The notes: generated by a model not told the origin, from the sequence alone. 64,000 nucleotides of DNA from Datnioides undecimradiatus (GCA_008933995.1 WARS01000007.1:3102230-3166229), one strand, 5' to 3'; counted from the stretch's first letter, positions 50,501-60,796 are shown. A program made the numbers and translations.

Positions 50501-51274
50501 TGGGTAGATCATAAGGATGAAGTCTAATTTCCGATTGCACCGAGAGTTTTTACCCAACCACTGAGGAAAATTTGAGTTACCTGTGATTCCACTGAGGACT
50601 GTGAGAAATGTCCGCGCTTTCGATTAAAATGATCGAGAATGTCAAGCTCGTTGTTTTATCTTTTGAGTTTAACCCATTTTGAACTCTCAAGTCGAGACAG
50701 CTTGATATTGGCCATTGAATACATATATTTGTTCAGGCCCGTGTTGTTGACACCATTCCTCTCTGTTATTTGTTTTTTTTCCAGTATCGGCCAGGCGGTG
50801 ACACTTCAAGCTTTACTGCCCGAGGCTGGGGAGACGCTTCTTCTTGAGGGACCCCCAGGAAGCGGGAAGACAACTGTAGCCCACATCCTGGTCGCTTGTT
50901 GGACTGAAGGACCCACACACGTCCATTCAAACGACCTCGACCTCAGCGCGCTCCGGCTTCTCCTGCGCATCGACTGCAGCAACGTGAAGGGCGACTTGTT
51001 TCAGGAAATAACGACACAACTCAATCTCTCGGAAAAGATTTTCACAGAGGATGAGCTGAGGACTATGTTAACCAGGACCAGCGATGTTCTGCTGCTCCTG
51101 GACGAGTACAAAGAGGGGAACCAATGTTTCGATGAGTCCTTAAAGAGGTTTCTCAGTGAAAAAGGAGGATGCAGGGTCCTGGTCACGGCCTGCCCGGGAC
51201 ACTGCCCCACACTGAAGGACACAGTTGGGACAGGAGGACTGCTGGAGCTCCATGCACAAACTGTGAAGTACTGA
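44541..51274 (+). CDS. cd274: PD-1 ligand-like protein (cd274-like) with cytoplasmic NACHT-type P-loop domain, 9 coding exons
   Basis: Joined exons give 1530 nt and 509 aa in one frame. Signal peptide 1-18. IgV domain about 19-138, Cys42-Cys120 with DSGVYQC and the PD-L1-like GADYKEMTL. IgC domain about 139-227, Cys161-Cys213 with LTCQSEGYP. N-glycosylation sequons at 113, 182, 210, 214. Membrane helix about 239-257, then the RRK stop signal. The tail (265-509) is unlike the roughly 30-residue tail of mammalian PD-L1. A 100-residue linker with five tyrosines leads to a P-loop domain with Walker A GPPGSGKTT (369-377), Walker B-like LLLLDE (449-454) and VLVTACP (478-484). Position beside plgrkt matches human CD274. 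The ectodomain should bind PD-1 on T cells; the role of the tail is unknown. The main doubt is whether all nine exons form one transcript, but every junction has good splice sites and matching phase. Confidence 0.8.
44796..45058 (+). CDS. cd274: cd274-like exon: IgV domain, first part
   Basis: Acceptor TTCCCCCGCAG|TCTT; donor TTACAG|GTGGGG. It encodes VVLGCRF (Cys42), VTWHW and RGRVKLL. The IgV domain is split over two exons, ending in phase 0. Confidence 0.88.
45286..45382 (+). CDS. cd274: cd274-like exon: IgV domain, second part
   Basis: Acceptor GCTTCACAG|ATCT; donor GTTAGAG|GTAAGC. It encodes LRINDSGVYQCLVQ and GADYKEMTLSV, close to PD-L1 GADYKRITV. Confidence 0.88.
45639..45905 (+). CDS. 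cd274: cd274-like exon: IgC domain
   Basis: Acceptor TCTCCCTCAG|CACC; donor ATTCCAG|GTGAGT. It encodes APYKEV, LTCQSEGYPASSVTW and NNYTCNF. A single phase 1-1 exon, typical of Ig domains. Confidence 0.9.
45906..46907 (+). other. cd274: Intron of the cd274-like gene, 1.0 kb
   Basis: Between the IgC and membrane exons. No additional coding exon or repeat family was recognised. Confidence 0.6.
46908..47018 (+). CDS. cd274: cd274-like exon: stalk and transmembrane helix
   Basis: Acceptor CTTTTCACAG|ACGA; donor CGAAAAG|GTAACC. It encodes ELPAPQGKN, the hydrophobic IAALCIGMIVLVVVIAV and the basic HLHQRRK. Confidence 0.88.
47019..48450 (+). other. cd274: Intron of the cd274-like gene with a possible internal 3' end
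   Basis: 1.4 kb intron after the membrane exon. Reading on from the exon, an in-frame stop occurs at 47081-47083. AATAAA hexamers are present at 47863-47868 and near 48235. These could support a short form, but no sequence feature proves use. Confidence 0.4.
48451..48519 (+). CDS. cd274: cd274-like exon: juxtamembrane tail, Ser/Thr/Arg-rich
   Basis: Acceptor GTTTCCGCAG|GATC; donor GACT|GTGAGT. Encodes residues 265-287, SSVPSTRNLLDAGRGRSIS. 69 nt, phase 1-1, so it could be skipped without changing frame. Confidence 0.7.
49377..49427 (+). CDS. cd274: cd274-like exon: acidic tail with NTDYDEE
   Basis: Acceptor CTCTCCGTCAG|GCCT; donor AATAACG|GTAAGA. 51 nt, phase 1-1. Residues 288-304 include CLQVNTDYDEEKTFFNN. 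Confidence 0.68.
50352..50478 (+). CDS. cd274: cd274-like exon: pre-NACHT linker
   Basis: Acceptor TCTACGCAG|GCGG; donor ACAACAA|GTGAGT, ending in phase 2. Residues 305-346 include LGAYVKSRYSDVCL and PFSVEEMCQRL. The pattern resembles the stretch directly before the P-loop in animal NACHT proteins (an alkyl-LKxxYxxxC helix). Confidence 0.72.
50785..51274 (+). CDS. cd274: cd274-like terminal exon: NACHT-type P-loop NTPase
   Basis: Acceptor TTTTTTTTCCAG|TATC, phase 2; stop TGA at 51272-51274. Encodes residues 347-509. Walker A is GPPGSGKTT, preceded by the hydrophobic strand TLLLE as in NACHT proteins. The second strand is DVLLLLDEYKEG. A third strand, CRVLVTACPG, aligns with the NACHT 'VTSRP' sensor, but with Cys in place of Arg. 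The domain stops about 25 residues later, so the winged-helix part and any LRR are absent. It is encoded by one exon. Confidence 0.82.
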
Positions 51275-51395
51275 GAGTGTGTGACTAACAAAGACGTTAA
51301 AGTACTTCAGCAAACATTTGTATGATTTATATATATATTTTTTTTACTGTGAATGTATTTGCTGCAAAATGCTATGAATGTAATACATAATACTC

Positions 51396-51401
51396 AATAA
51401 A
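51396..51401 (+). terminator. cd274: Polyadenylation signal of the cd274-like gene
   Basis: AATAAA 122 nt after the stop codon, followed by T-rich sequence. The close spacing supports this as the normal 3' end of the long form. Confidence 0.65.
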
Positions 51402-53281
51402 TACAGCTTATAGTCTTTACTTCAGTCCTGATTGCCATTTTGACTGAAAGTATTGTTTCTTGTATCTCAGCTGATATTAATAACTCATTTTAATAAGCTG
51501 TTTAAGGACAAATGATCATTGAACACACCCCCTACAGTACAGGATGAGAAACTCTCCTGTACATCATTTAATCCACCTTTGTCCACGTTATTCATGAAAC
51601 TCCTGAAACTGGTTTCAGCTACATGTCAAACTCTCTTCTTCGTCACCGCTAGCTCCAACCCTCCTATAACGATGTTTCTCTTTCTGTTCTGTCAGCCGGA
51701 GAGAGAGAGAGAGAGAAAAAGGTTGTCATCAGGGTCATTTGCTAGACTGCAAGCAAAGCAGCATCAGTTTCTGTGCTATTATTGAAAAGGGAAGTGACTC
51801 TCTCAGTATTCCTGTCAAGGGACCTCATCGATTCCAGTAACATTGAATAGAAAAGGGTGTTTTTTTTAAATCGCTCTATCTTCTTTATTCTCACCGAATG
51901 TCTGAGTAATTCAGATCACTCACGTTGTCATTGGCCTTCGGGCGTTTTCAGGGTGGAATCTTTAGGAAACGTGCGTGAGTTTCTAACCTCTGTGGTCAGC
52001 AGGGATCTACGTGGTGCTTTCTCTCTGAAAACCCTGCTGTGCGCGGTGTGAGAATGTGCCAAGTAGTGAAAGAAAACTATAAGGTAGAACGACCGGCTTC
52101 CAGATAATGTGATCAACATGTTGCAGCTAACAGGATACCATGCCCCAACAGAGGATGGCAGCGGCATGAGAGGGCAAACAGAAAAACCCTGCTGCTGCAT
52201 ATAAATAATCAAATTCCTCCTCTGCATATATTATATGAGTTTTGACAGACATGGATGCAAACTTCCAGTTAAAGTAAATGTAAATACTTGCAAGGAATAG
52301 AGTTCTGGTTAAGAACTGCCTTACTTACGAAGCTGCACAGAGCTCAAACTGTTGACATCCATGTGGAGCTGGGCAGGTAATGCACAGGGAGTTTATCAGT
52401 GCTCATAGCTACCTGCTACGACTAGAAGCGGGGTTGATGAGAGCTGTGAGACTGAGCCAAAACAGTGGGGTTGTTGGAGACAAAACAAAGAGCTGAAAGG
52501 CGTGAAAATGCTCCGTGCAGCTGCGATGATAACACAGTTATCTACTGCAGGCACAGGAAGAGCTCAGTAAGACTTGAAAGTTTGCTAGAGTTTTATCAGG
52601 CAAACGTGCAGATTCTGCAGAGACACCCAGGTCATGCTTCCACATTGTGTGAATGTGCTGCTCTGTAACGGAAAACTAAGACTAATTAGACCTGAAAGCA
52701 AAACCATCAGACTATATTAACGATTATTTTTCCCGCAACAGCTATCGATGACCTTCCTCTTTGAGCAGTGATGCTGCAGGGGTGATCTGCCTTGCTCTGC
52801 AAAGCTTAACATGCTTTAGTCTGGAATCTCAGGGGCCTGTCGGTTCACGAACTGGAGCTCAGATGTTCAGAGAGGATGCTGTCCATCAGCGTTAGGAGAA
52901 AAGAAACAGAAACTGTCAGATAAAAGAGTTAAGTTTCTTTTTGGTGAAATGTTTTGAGGGAAGTATGTGGCGTAGAGGCAGAGTGCGGCGGTTAGAGCTC
53001 GTCGCCTAAATCTGTACATCATCAACACATAACTTTAACACATTATTATTACACAACTATACGCTGCCACTTAGATCATTTATGAAAAATACTCCGGTCA
53101 GAGCAGTTACAGTACACGCCATGAATCTCAGGATTACTGTAAGATATCTGCATCATGGGGAATACCAAACATGTTGCAATATTCTGGAGAAGATGATGGG
53201 ATAGACAGAGGAGAAGTGGTTAGTGATGCAAGACTAGGATCACATCAGTATTGATACACAGTTATTATCATTTTTTTCTCT

Positions 53282-53436
53282 TTAACCCTTTCAGGAATGA
53301 ATTATGAAAGGAAAGAATTTTACTTTTTTCTTTTCCACATGTCCACTCAGGTGGGCAGTGTATACCCATACATATACAAGTAAATAGTTTTAGAATAGCT
53401 GTCCACTGCAGTGGCCACTGTGAGTGAAAGGGTTAA
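53282..53436. mobile_element. Candidate piggyBac-type MITE, 155 bp
   Basis: Flanked by TTAA at 53282-53285 and 53433-53436, the target duplicated by piggyBac elements. The inner ends form inverted repeats, CCCTTTCA on the left and TGAAAGGG on the right. Inside are two similar hairpin-like words, 'gtccactcaggtgggcagtg' and 'gtccactgcagtggccactg'. No coding capacity. Confidence 0.6.
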
Positions 53437-54209
53437 TACAAGCACTTTATTTTACACTCCAAGCAGGGGCATTGTGCTGTTTCTCTCCCTGCCTGCGCCG
53501 TGGTATCACTAGATGGTGCCATCGTCCTTTCATCCGTGCAGGCTCAGCGTGTCAGGGTGAGGGGCTCCGACGTTGGCTTGTTTTGAATCCATGAAGCTGT
53601 GTTCACTTATGCCGCTGAGCTTGGATTCAAAGGGTCACAGGGAAAAAACATTTTACTGTCTGTTTTCACAATAAACGAGAAGATTCTGCTTTTCCTTCTA
53701 TATCTGTCCTTCTCTCCACTGTCTGTGCACTGTTATCTTATCATAGTGGCCTATGATGTCTGTTTTATTGCCTCTCAGCCAGTTGTTTTGGTCAGAGTGA
53801 TTTCTTAATGCCATTAGATGTTAGATTATAGGATCACTGATCTGAAGCTGATCACCCTGCAGGTGCTGAACATCACAGACGTCAGCCAGGTTAATGTGGC
53901 GTGTGCATCTTTGTTTGCTTGTATGAATGCTCCCATATTTAATGTGGAAAGGGCCTCACTGACGCTGACGATATCTTTTATAGGAGCGTCACATGAAGCA
54001 CATTCATGAGCCGCCTTCTCTCCGTGCTGCTCTGCTCTGCCTGTGGAGATTTAATATTTGAAAGTGCCAAAGTACAACTGCTGCGTCCAGCTGTCCAAAA
54101 ATATCCTCATCAATGAGAAACGCTTCTCCCTGAAACTCAACTCCCCGACATAGCTGACGCTATGCCCCATCCCCATCGACCCCCTCCTGCCTCCCAACGG
54201 CACCGCAAA

Positions 54210-54210
<1 letters not shown>

Positions 54211-54263
<53 letters not shown>
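54211..54263. repeat. (CA)n microsatellite
   Basis: About 26 uninterrupted CA units. It gives artificial Cys-Val open frames on the minus strand. Confidence 0.97.
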
Positions 54264-54265
<2 letters not shown>

Positions 54266-55513
54266 AAAATGAGAGTTAACCCCATCAAACAGGACGGCCT
54301 CCTCCATGCGCGGCCCCCATTTCCTCCTTTAACCTCCCAGACCAAAGAGGTGGTTTCATCATTTGGTAATTAATATTCCGGGGAAGAGGAGAGCATCGGG
54401 AAACAATTATGCAATAATGTATGGATGTAAATGCACACTGTGTCCACACAAAAACACACAAATGCACAAGCACATATATATCACCATGATCAACTCTATT
54501 CCAAGATCAGGTTACTCTGATCCATGTTCCACAACTGGATTGAATGAACTTGAAGTCTTCCACTGGAAACATCCTTATTTTGTCTTTTACATTCATACTA
54601 ACATCTTACTGCAGCCATAAATTCGGCTTAAGCTCATACACTGATGCAACACATGCTGTGTGCGAGCCTGCTTCTGTGTCTGACTCGATCAAACAGAGTA
54701 AATAAACCAGCTGCTACAACTATAAAGATAAATAGGCCATAACAGAAAAGTGCATCAGACACAGAGACGGAGGAAAAACAGATCGGCTCGTTCACTGGTT
54801 ATTAAATGACACGGCATGAGAACATAAACAGGATCACAACATGATGTTACAGTGAGACACATTGTAAGACATTACAAGGCACGTGTCGCCTTGGCACTTA
54901 GAGTTCGAGCTGGCTTTGCGGTTTGATTCCTGTTGCAGCACAGTGGACCTGGAATTAAATGGGATTTTCGAGACTAGTCCCAATTTTCAAGGGAAAAGAA
55001 ATTCACTGATTACTGATACGGCAGCTGATCTAGTGAATGTTTGACCTGGGTCGCCAAGTGACGCCCAGATATCACCTCAGGCATTTTTGCTGCCTTTTGT
55101 AGTCCAGAAAATAGCAGTGTGTCTGTGAGATACAAATATCTGCTCCTGATATCAGCTCCTAACACACACCGCAGAGTGTGCACCGCACAGTGACAGCAGT
55201 GATGGGGTGCACTGGGGTGGCGATGTGTTGATTTAAGCTGAAAGGATGCCACACTCGGGTTATCACTAGACTCTCACACATGACTCCAGTCTGTATCCAC
55301 ATAGACTCCGCTGGCTCTGACCCAGTCTGCCTGGTAATTGGGATCAGATGAGTGGCAGCAAAAGCGAGGCGACCTCGGTTCTCCGGGACCCACGCTAACC
55401 TGGAAGCATTTATTTTATGGAAAAGATGTTTAGTTAAAGTGCAGCGCTGCAGCCTGCAGCCCAGCCCCTCTAATGACTCTCCAGTTCTCTTGCCCAGGCC
55501 TGGAGACAGAACC

Positions 55514-55538
55514 CTGTGATGGATAAGACTGGTGAAAC

Positions 55539-55574
<36 letters not shown>

Positions 55575-55631
55575 ACACACACACATGCATGCTTCCATCA
55601 CCGTGCACTGTGATGGATATGACTGGTGAAA
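55514..55631. repeat. 24-bp direct repeat flanking a (CA)n tract
   Basis: The word 'ctgtgatggata(a/t)gactggtgaaa' occurs at 55514-55537 and again at 55608-55631, differing at one base. Between them is a (CA)n tract (55542-55585). Confidence 0.9.
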
Positions 55632-56719
55632 GCTCTGAACACTGTTTCCTGAGTCCTTCACTTCCTTCCTCGCAGGCCTCAGTCAGCCAAGCTGAGCCGG
55701 GTTTCGCCAGACTCGGGCCGGATTGGATTGCAGATTAACTGGCTTCCTGTCCGATCCGTTGGCTGCGTTCATCTGCTTTCCAAACGGTCACTATTATTTA
55801 CGAGCAAGCGGTGACGTTATTGAGGATGAATGAGTCTCTTCAGGATGGATGAGATCCTGGAGGCTCGAGGGGGATGGGGTGGATTTACCGAGGGACAATT
55901 GTTTTTAGCAGTGCATTGTGGAAAGAATCTGGAAAGATATGAAAAACGTCCTGAACGATGACTCAATAAACTAATCCAAAGTATGTCTGTGCACGTGCAC
56001 ACATACGCTCTTCCCCTCACACCACAGCCTGTAATTCTGCAGTGTACAGACTCTCTGTGTGGACTGCAGCACAGGGGAGGTGGATTGCACGGAAATAATC
56101 TGCATCTTCAAATAATCCTTATCCATAACTGAGCCATGGAAATCTGCTTTTCTTTAAACAAATGAAATAATCTGGGAGATATTCCAGCGCAATTTAACAC
56201 GCTGCAAGAATTTTCTAGACCCAAGTGTCATTTTTTTCTGGATTCTCCTGCCGCCAGCGGCCTCGATTCAGTCCCGTTTCATTACACATATTTGGATTTT
56301 TACCGTAAATTTAAAGTCTTTTTGTAATTTACATTTTTTTTAACACATTTTATTTTAAAAAAAAACCCACACTATTTTTTTTCTCAATAAAAGAAGAAAG
56401 TTAGATAATAAAGATTAAAGGCTTAAAATATTTTAAGCCTTAATTTCCTTATTTAAATTTGCATGCTGATCATGTTGAATAATAATGCATAAATAACATT
56501 CACATAATAAAATGCAATTAATAAAATCACCTGTTGCAGCATTGACGCAAGATGTTTTCTTTTCTCTGTTATGATTTGGTCGTTGGAATATGAAAAAAAG
56601 GTGATTTTAACACAAAGGAGAGGATGTTACTTTGTAAAAATGTTCTCATATTTTCACTTAATGTAAAAATGTTTCATATTTTAATAAACAGCGGATCACG
56701 TGAGACACACTTTGTTCCG

Positions 56720-57720
56720 TGGTCTCTTCTTTATGTGACACCGGGCTCAGTTCTTGGGTATTCCTGGGGATTCAGATGGAGGGATGGATTTGTAAATTGG
56801 GTCCATTGTCATTCCCTCCACCATCCCATCACTACAGGTCTCCAACCCCACCCAGCCCACACCTCTCATCCTCCCTCCCTCTCTCCTGCTGGCAGCCCTT
56901 GATTACACTTGTCTCCTGGGGAAAGGTTTAAACTCCTCAGAGATAGTAATATCAAGGGCACTACTGGCTAGTCACTTCAGATCAGGGCAGGGGGAGGAAA
57001 TGGCGACGGACATAAAGCTAAATATATAATTCCTCCCATGCCGGTAATCACGATGTCCAGACGATTTGAAATGACAGTTTAACCACTTTAGACTGAGGAA
57101 CGCTTTGTTCAGATCGGAGAAGCGGGAGGTGTGTGTGTTGGAGCGTCTGGCTGGTCCATATGATGGTTGGGGAGCCTCCTCGTGGGTGTACAGGCCATCC
57201 AAAAGGGGCCCGTGTGGTCCTTCCTAAATACATGTAGGGCGGGCGGGGGTGGAGGGGGGCACGCGTTCCACTGAGTTAAAATGGCTCGCAGACCAGACAG
57301 GAGCAATTCTGCGAATGACTGACGTACCAAGAGCTCCGGAAGGAAACACTCTCGCTGCCCGGCATTAGTTTACCTGATTATTAGGATATCCAGCTTCCTT
57401 CTAAAACGGCCGGCCATTTCCCAGTTAGAGGCCGTAAGAGCACCCACCTGGATTAGGCCTAAACGTGGTCTGCATTACACCAGGCACCACAGGGCCTCGT
57501 GCCACAGACCTCAACCAATTACAGCTATAAATATTAATAGGCTAATCTGCACATATTCTTCTCCTGCCAGCCTGTTACTCCATCCCTGAAAGGGTCAGAG
57601 ATACTCTTATGAACACCAAATCCATTTAAATCTTTAGCTCAATTTGCATATGCAGAGATTTCTCGCTCCAGACGGGCTCTCTCAGCGCCTTTGCCCCATC
57701 ATCACATCGCAAGAGGAGTG
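56720..57720. promoter_or_regulatory. Candidate conserved noncoding cluster
   Basis: Low-repeat sequence with many developmental transcription-factor words: CAATTACAG, TATTAATAGG and TAATCTG near 57516-57546, and an octamer-like ATTTGCATATGC near 57640-57652. No coding frame fits a known protein. Conservation cannot be tested here. Confidence 0.3.
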
Positions 57721-57808
57721 CGCATTGCGTATTCACGTGCTGATTGGATCCTTGATGAGATCTTCAGGGTGGCTTCTCACACTCTCACGCTCTTCACACT
57801 CCAGAGGT

Positions 57809-57899
57809 GATGAGAAGAGAGAGAGAGAGAAAGAGAGAGGGAGAAGAGAGAGAGAGAGGAGGAGGGAATGAGAGGTGTGTGTGTGTGTGTGTGTGTGTG
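57809..57899. repeat. (GA)n followed by (GT)n tract
   Basis: Purine GA-rich run (57809-57864), then a GT run (57875-57899). Confidence 0.9.
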
Positions 57900-59269
57900 G
57901 GATTGATCCAATTCTGTGTACACTGAAGTGGTCGGCTCTGTCATCGCTCCCGGCTCAGCGGCCTCCTCAGAGGTTCAGCTGCTGCAGGAGCACCACGGCT
58001 CGATGTTCCGAGTGTAATCACAGGAAGACGGGAAGCAGAGTGGAATCACATATACATCCTCTCTTCTTCTTCTCTCATGCAGACACACAGTGGCTATACA
58101 ATACAGCGCAGGCAAACTAGTATTAGACCTCAGTTGTGGGCTTTTCTCAGATGAGGATGAATAATGCACGAGAGAAAACTACATGAAGAGCAGAGACAGT
58201 GAGGAGTGGAGCAGCGCTGAGTGACGAGAGGACGGAGGGACTGAGACAGAGGGCGACACTCAGCACACGGGTTTCATTCTTCCTTTCCCCTCAACACAAG
58301 CTTAAATCAGACTCTCCCATGGCTGTGTCTGATATCTGTGCTTTACGAACGCAGTCAGATAAATAACGCATTCTTCTACCCAATGAAAACACGAGTTCAT
58401 TAGATGTAACACACACAATCACACACAGGAGTTTAGCAGCATCAGCCTCATGTTCCCTGCCGCGTCCAGCCTCTAGTGTCAGCTAACCTTGGCTTGATGT
58501 TGCTGCATAACTGACATTAATGAGCCAGTTGGCTAATTATCACAGTTCTGTGCACGTGCTACTGTCGCATTACATTTCAGCATCCATCATAATCTCATAA
58601 ATGTCACTTTTGCAGCTAATTATTGACACCTTTAACGGAAAACCCTCAATGTAAACACGTTTTTACTTGCATTTCTGTCGCACAACAAGAGCAAGCGATG
58701 CTTCTCGGTGGAAGCAGCGTTACAAAGAGCCTGGTGTGGGTTAGAGCTGTAAGTTTAAAAAGTCTTGCGGCTCATCTTTCCTTAAAAGCACCAGCAGCGA
58801 ATAAAAGGCTCGACCATCAAATCAAACGTTTGCTGAACTAATTTGGACTTGTATATTTTTGCGAGGAATCGCCAAAGGACACAGCCGAACCTCTACAAAG
58901 ACAAAGCTCTGTTGCTGACTCGCTCGCACACACACAGCGCGCATATACACATGCGTACGTACGTCAAAAGGCGGTGCTAGTAGTAGTAAACATTTGAAAG
59001 GAACAGGGGTAATTCACTTGATAAATGTCAACCGAAATGAAGCTATCAGCTGAAAGCAATTTCCTCGTGCTTGCCTGTGTTCTGCGCCAGGGACTTGGGA
59101 GATTTTCACCCCTCCATCGATCATGAAGCCTCTGTTTTAGGCCAAGGTACACAATGCCCTCAAATTGCTGACATATGGACCCAGAATCACCACAGAAACC
59201 TGCCATTTCCACCCCACCCCCCCTCTGTCCCGGCCCAGCCACTCCTCTGCTAAACTCTTGTTTACCCAA

Positions 59270-60420
59270 TGACTCCGGTCTGTTTAGGCCATTAAAGCGA
59301 AGCCACTCAGGGAGACGGAGTGCCGCGGCAAACGTTATAAAGCCGCCGTCTGTAGCGTGCAACGCCGCGCTGCTACCAGCTAACACCAAATACAACAAAA
59401 CCCGCTGTGTAATCTGCGTCGGCACCGTGCCGCAGTTCGTTTTCTCCTTTCAGAAGAGGCGAGAAAGCGCTCTGACAAACGCAATTAGCAGTTTGCAGCG
59501 CTGCAGCCGTAGTTAATGACTGGGCTGGCAGTCAAACCCAAGCGTGTGGGCGAACTTTTCACACGAAACCCTTCTGCCGTGTGGGCCGCCTCAGACCAGT
59601 AGCAGAGGAAGCAAAACAAATCCCGATAAAGACGAAGACACCCACCACATAATAGTACGGAAAAACAAAAACCGCGGGCGTAAACAGCAGATGGATGAAA
59701 GCGGAGCCACGTGTGCGCCGCTGGTTAGGTCTCCTGTTCGAACGCATCTCGTCAAGTGATTGTCTTTGAACGTCTCGCTGCGGCTTCCTGACCGCGGCTT
59801 TGAAAGCGCGGCTATTTAAAGATGGAGAGGGCCGGGTGCACGACGATATGAAACCTCTCTTCCCAATGGACAATTGTGTCGCCGGCAGCCGCGGCCCGGA
59901 GATCTGTTCACAGGAAAGGTCCATTATCACTCTGACTAATGGGGGAGGAGGTGGAGGGGGATTTCAAACCGAGAGCGGAGGAAAAAGAAAAGAAAACACG
60001 AGCAAGAAAGATGACGCACAGGGTACAAAGAGTTTCTTTAATGGAGTCCATCAATAATGTTACTTCTTGACTGTATTGTCGGGAGAGCAGCTGGATTATC
60101 AATCGTGGATCAGACATGGGCAGAAATTAGAGGCCGAGTGCATTTTTAACAGACTCTGAATCAATGTGAAACAAATGTTTGGCAACGTGCTAATGACATC
60201 CTGCGTCTCTGGACCAGACTCTCTCTGCCTTTCTCCCTCGCTCTTGCCACCAACGCGAACCCGCAGCCAGTTTACATTCCGATGGGTGCGCTTGTTTTAT
60301 GTAAACAGACGGCCCTTGTGGCAAGGGGTCTGATTAGGAGGAGGCCCGCAAATCCCATTAAAAGTCCATTCGTCCCTCGCTCCGTGTTTGTTTGAAGACA
60401 GGAAGAGCATCAGGGGAGGA
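59270..60420. promoter_or_regulatory. CpG-rich noncoding stretch, candidate CpG island or enhancer cluster
   Basis: CpG dinucleotides are much denser than in surrounding DNA from about 59320 to 59900. There is a TATA-like GTTATAAAG at 59335-59343 and a TATTTAAAG near 59812. Further down, 60260-60400 holds TGTAAACA and CCATTAAAAG words. No open frame with a known domain is present. It lies just 3' of mrrf and could be a promoter of a noncoding transcript or a regulatory element. Confidence 0.3.
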
Positions 60421-60718
60421 GGGAGGTGACTGGCGGTCGGTTGGTCGGTCGGTTGTCGGCGTCGTCGCTTCCGTGCCAATTTCTGTTTATGCACTGACGG
60501 TTAAACATATCACCCAGCAGTGACGGGCGGATCTCTGCCAGTGATGTGGGCAGGAACCAAAACATAGAGAGAGACAGAGACAGAGAGACGTTTCTGTGCT
60601 TGGAACATACAGACAGCTCGTAATGCGAACAGGATTCATTCAGGATATCAGTGACATGTTGCTTCAGTAATGCGTGTCCGTCTGATGCGGGTACGGTTCT
60701 TCGTCACCGTCGCAGCGG

Positions 60719-60796
60719 TCAGCCTAACAGCTCCTTGGTCTTGGCTGCGAGCTGCTTGTCAATGTCCACCGCAATGTTGTCCGACAGCTGCTGAAT
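60719..60796 (-). CDS. mrrf: mrrf terminal coding exon
   Basis: Acceptor (minus) CCCCCACAG|ATTCAG; encodes 25 residues ending KTKELLG; TGA at 60721-60719. Confidence 0.92.
   Translation of the reverse strand: MQQLSDNIAVDIDKQLAAKTKELLG

Larger units (their letters stand above)
51402..60718. other. 9.3 kb without a recognisable protein gene
   Basis: No exon with family similarity was found on either strand. Contents that can be named: a TTAA-flanked MITE at 53282-53436, CA/GT/GA microsatellites, a 24-bp direct repeat around a CA tract, and several stretches (about 53990-54430, 55260-55530, 56720-57720, 59270-60420) rich in homeodomain, POU and FOX-like words that look like candidate conserved noncoding elements. 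Confidence 0.55.

Noticed and set aside
50639..51274. Independent 211-aa intronless NTPase gene starting at the ATG at 50639
   Set aside because: The first 48 residues derive from intron sequence ending in a pyrimidine tract and a strong acceptor. Phase 2 joining to the exon at 50352-50478 explains the frame better. It cannot be fully excluded without transcripts.
53818..54009. Open frame with an RITDLKLITLQVLNITDVSQ stretch as a possible Ig or LRR exon
   Set aside because: No Cys/Trp pattern, no repeats and no convincing splice sites; probably chance.
54051..54345. Cys-Val repeat proteins on the minus strand
   Set aside because: Pure translation of a CA microsatellite.
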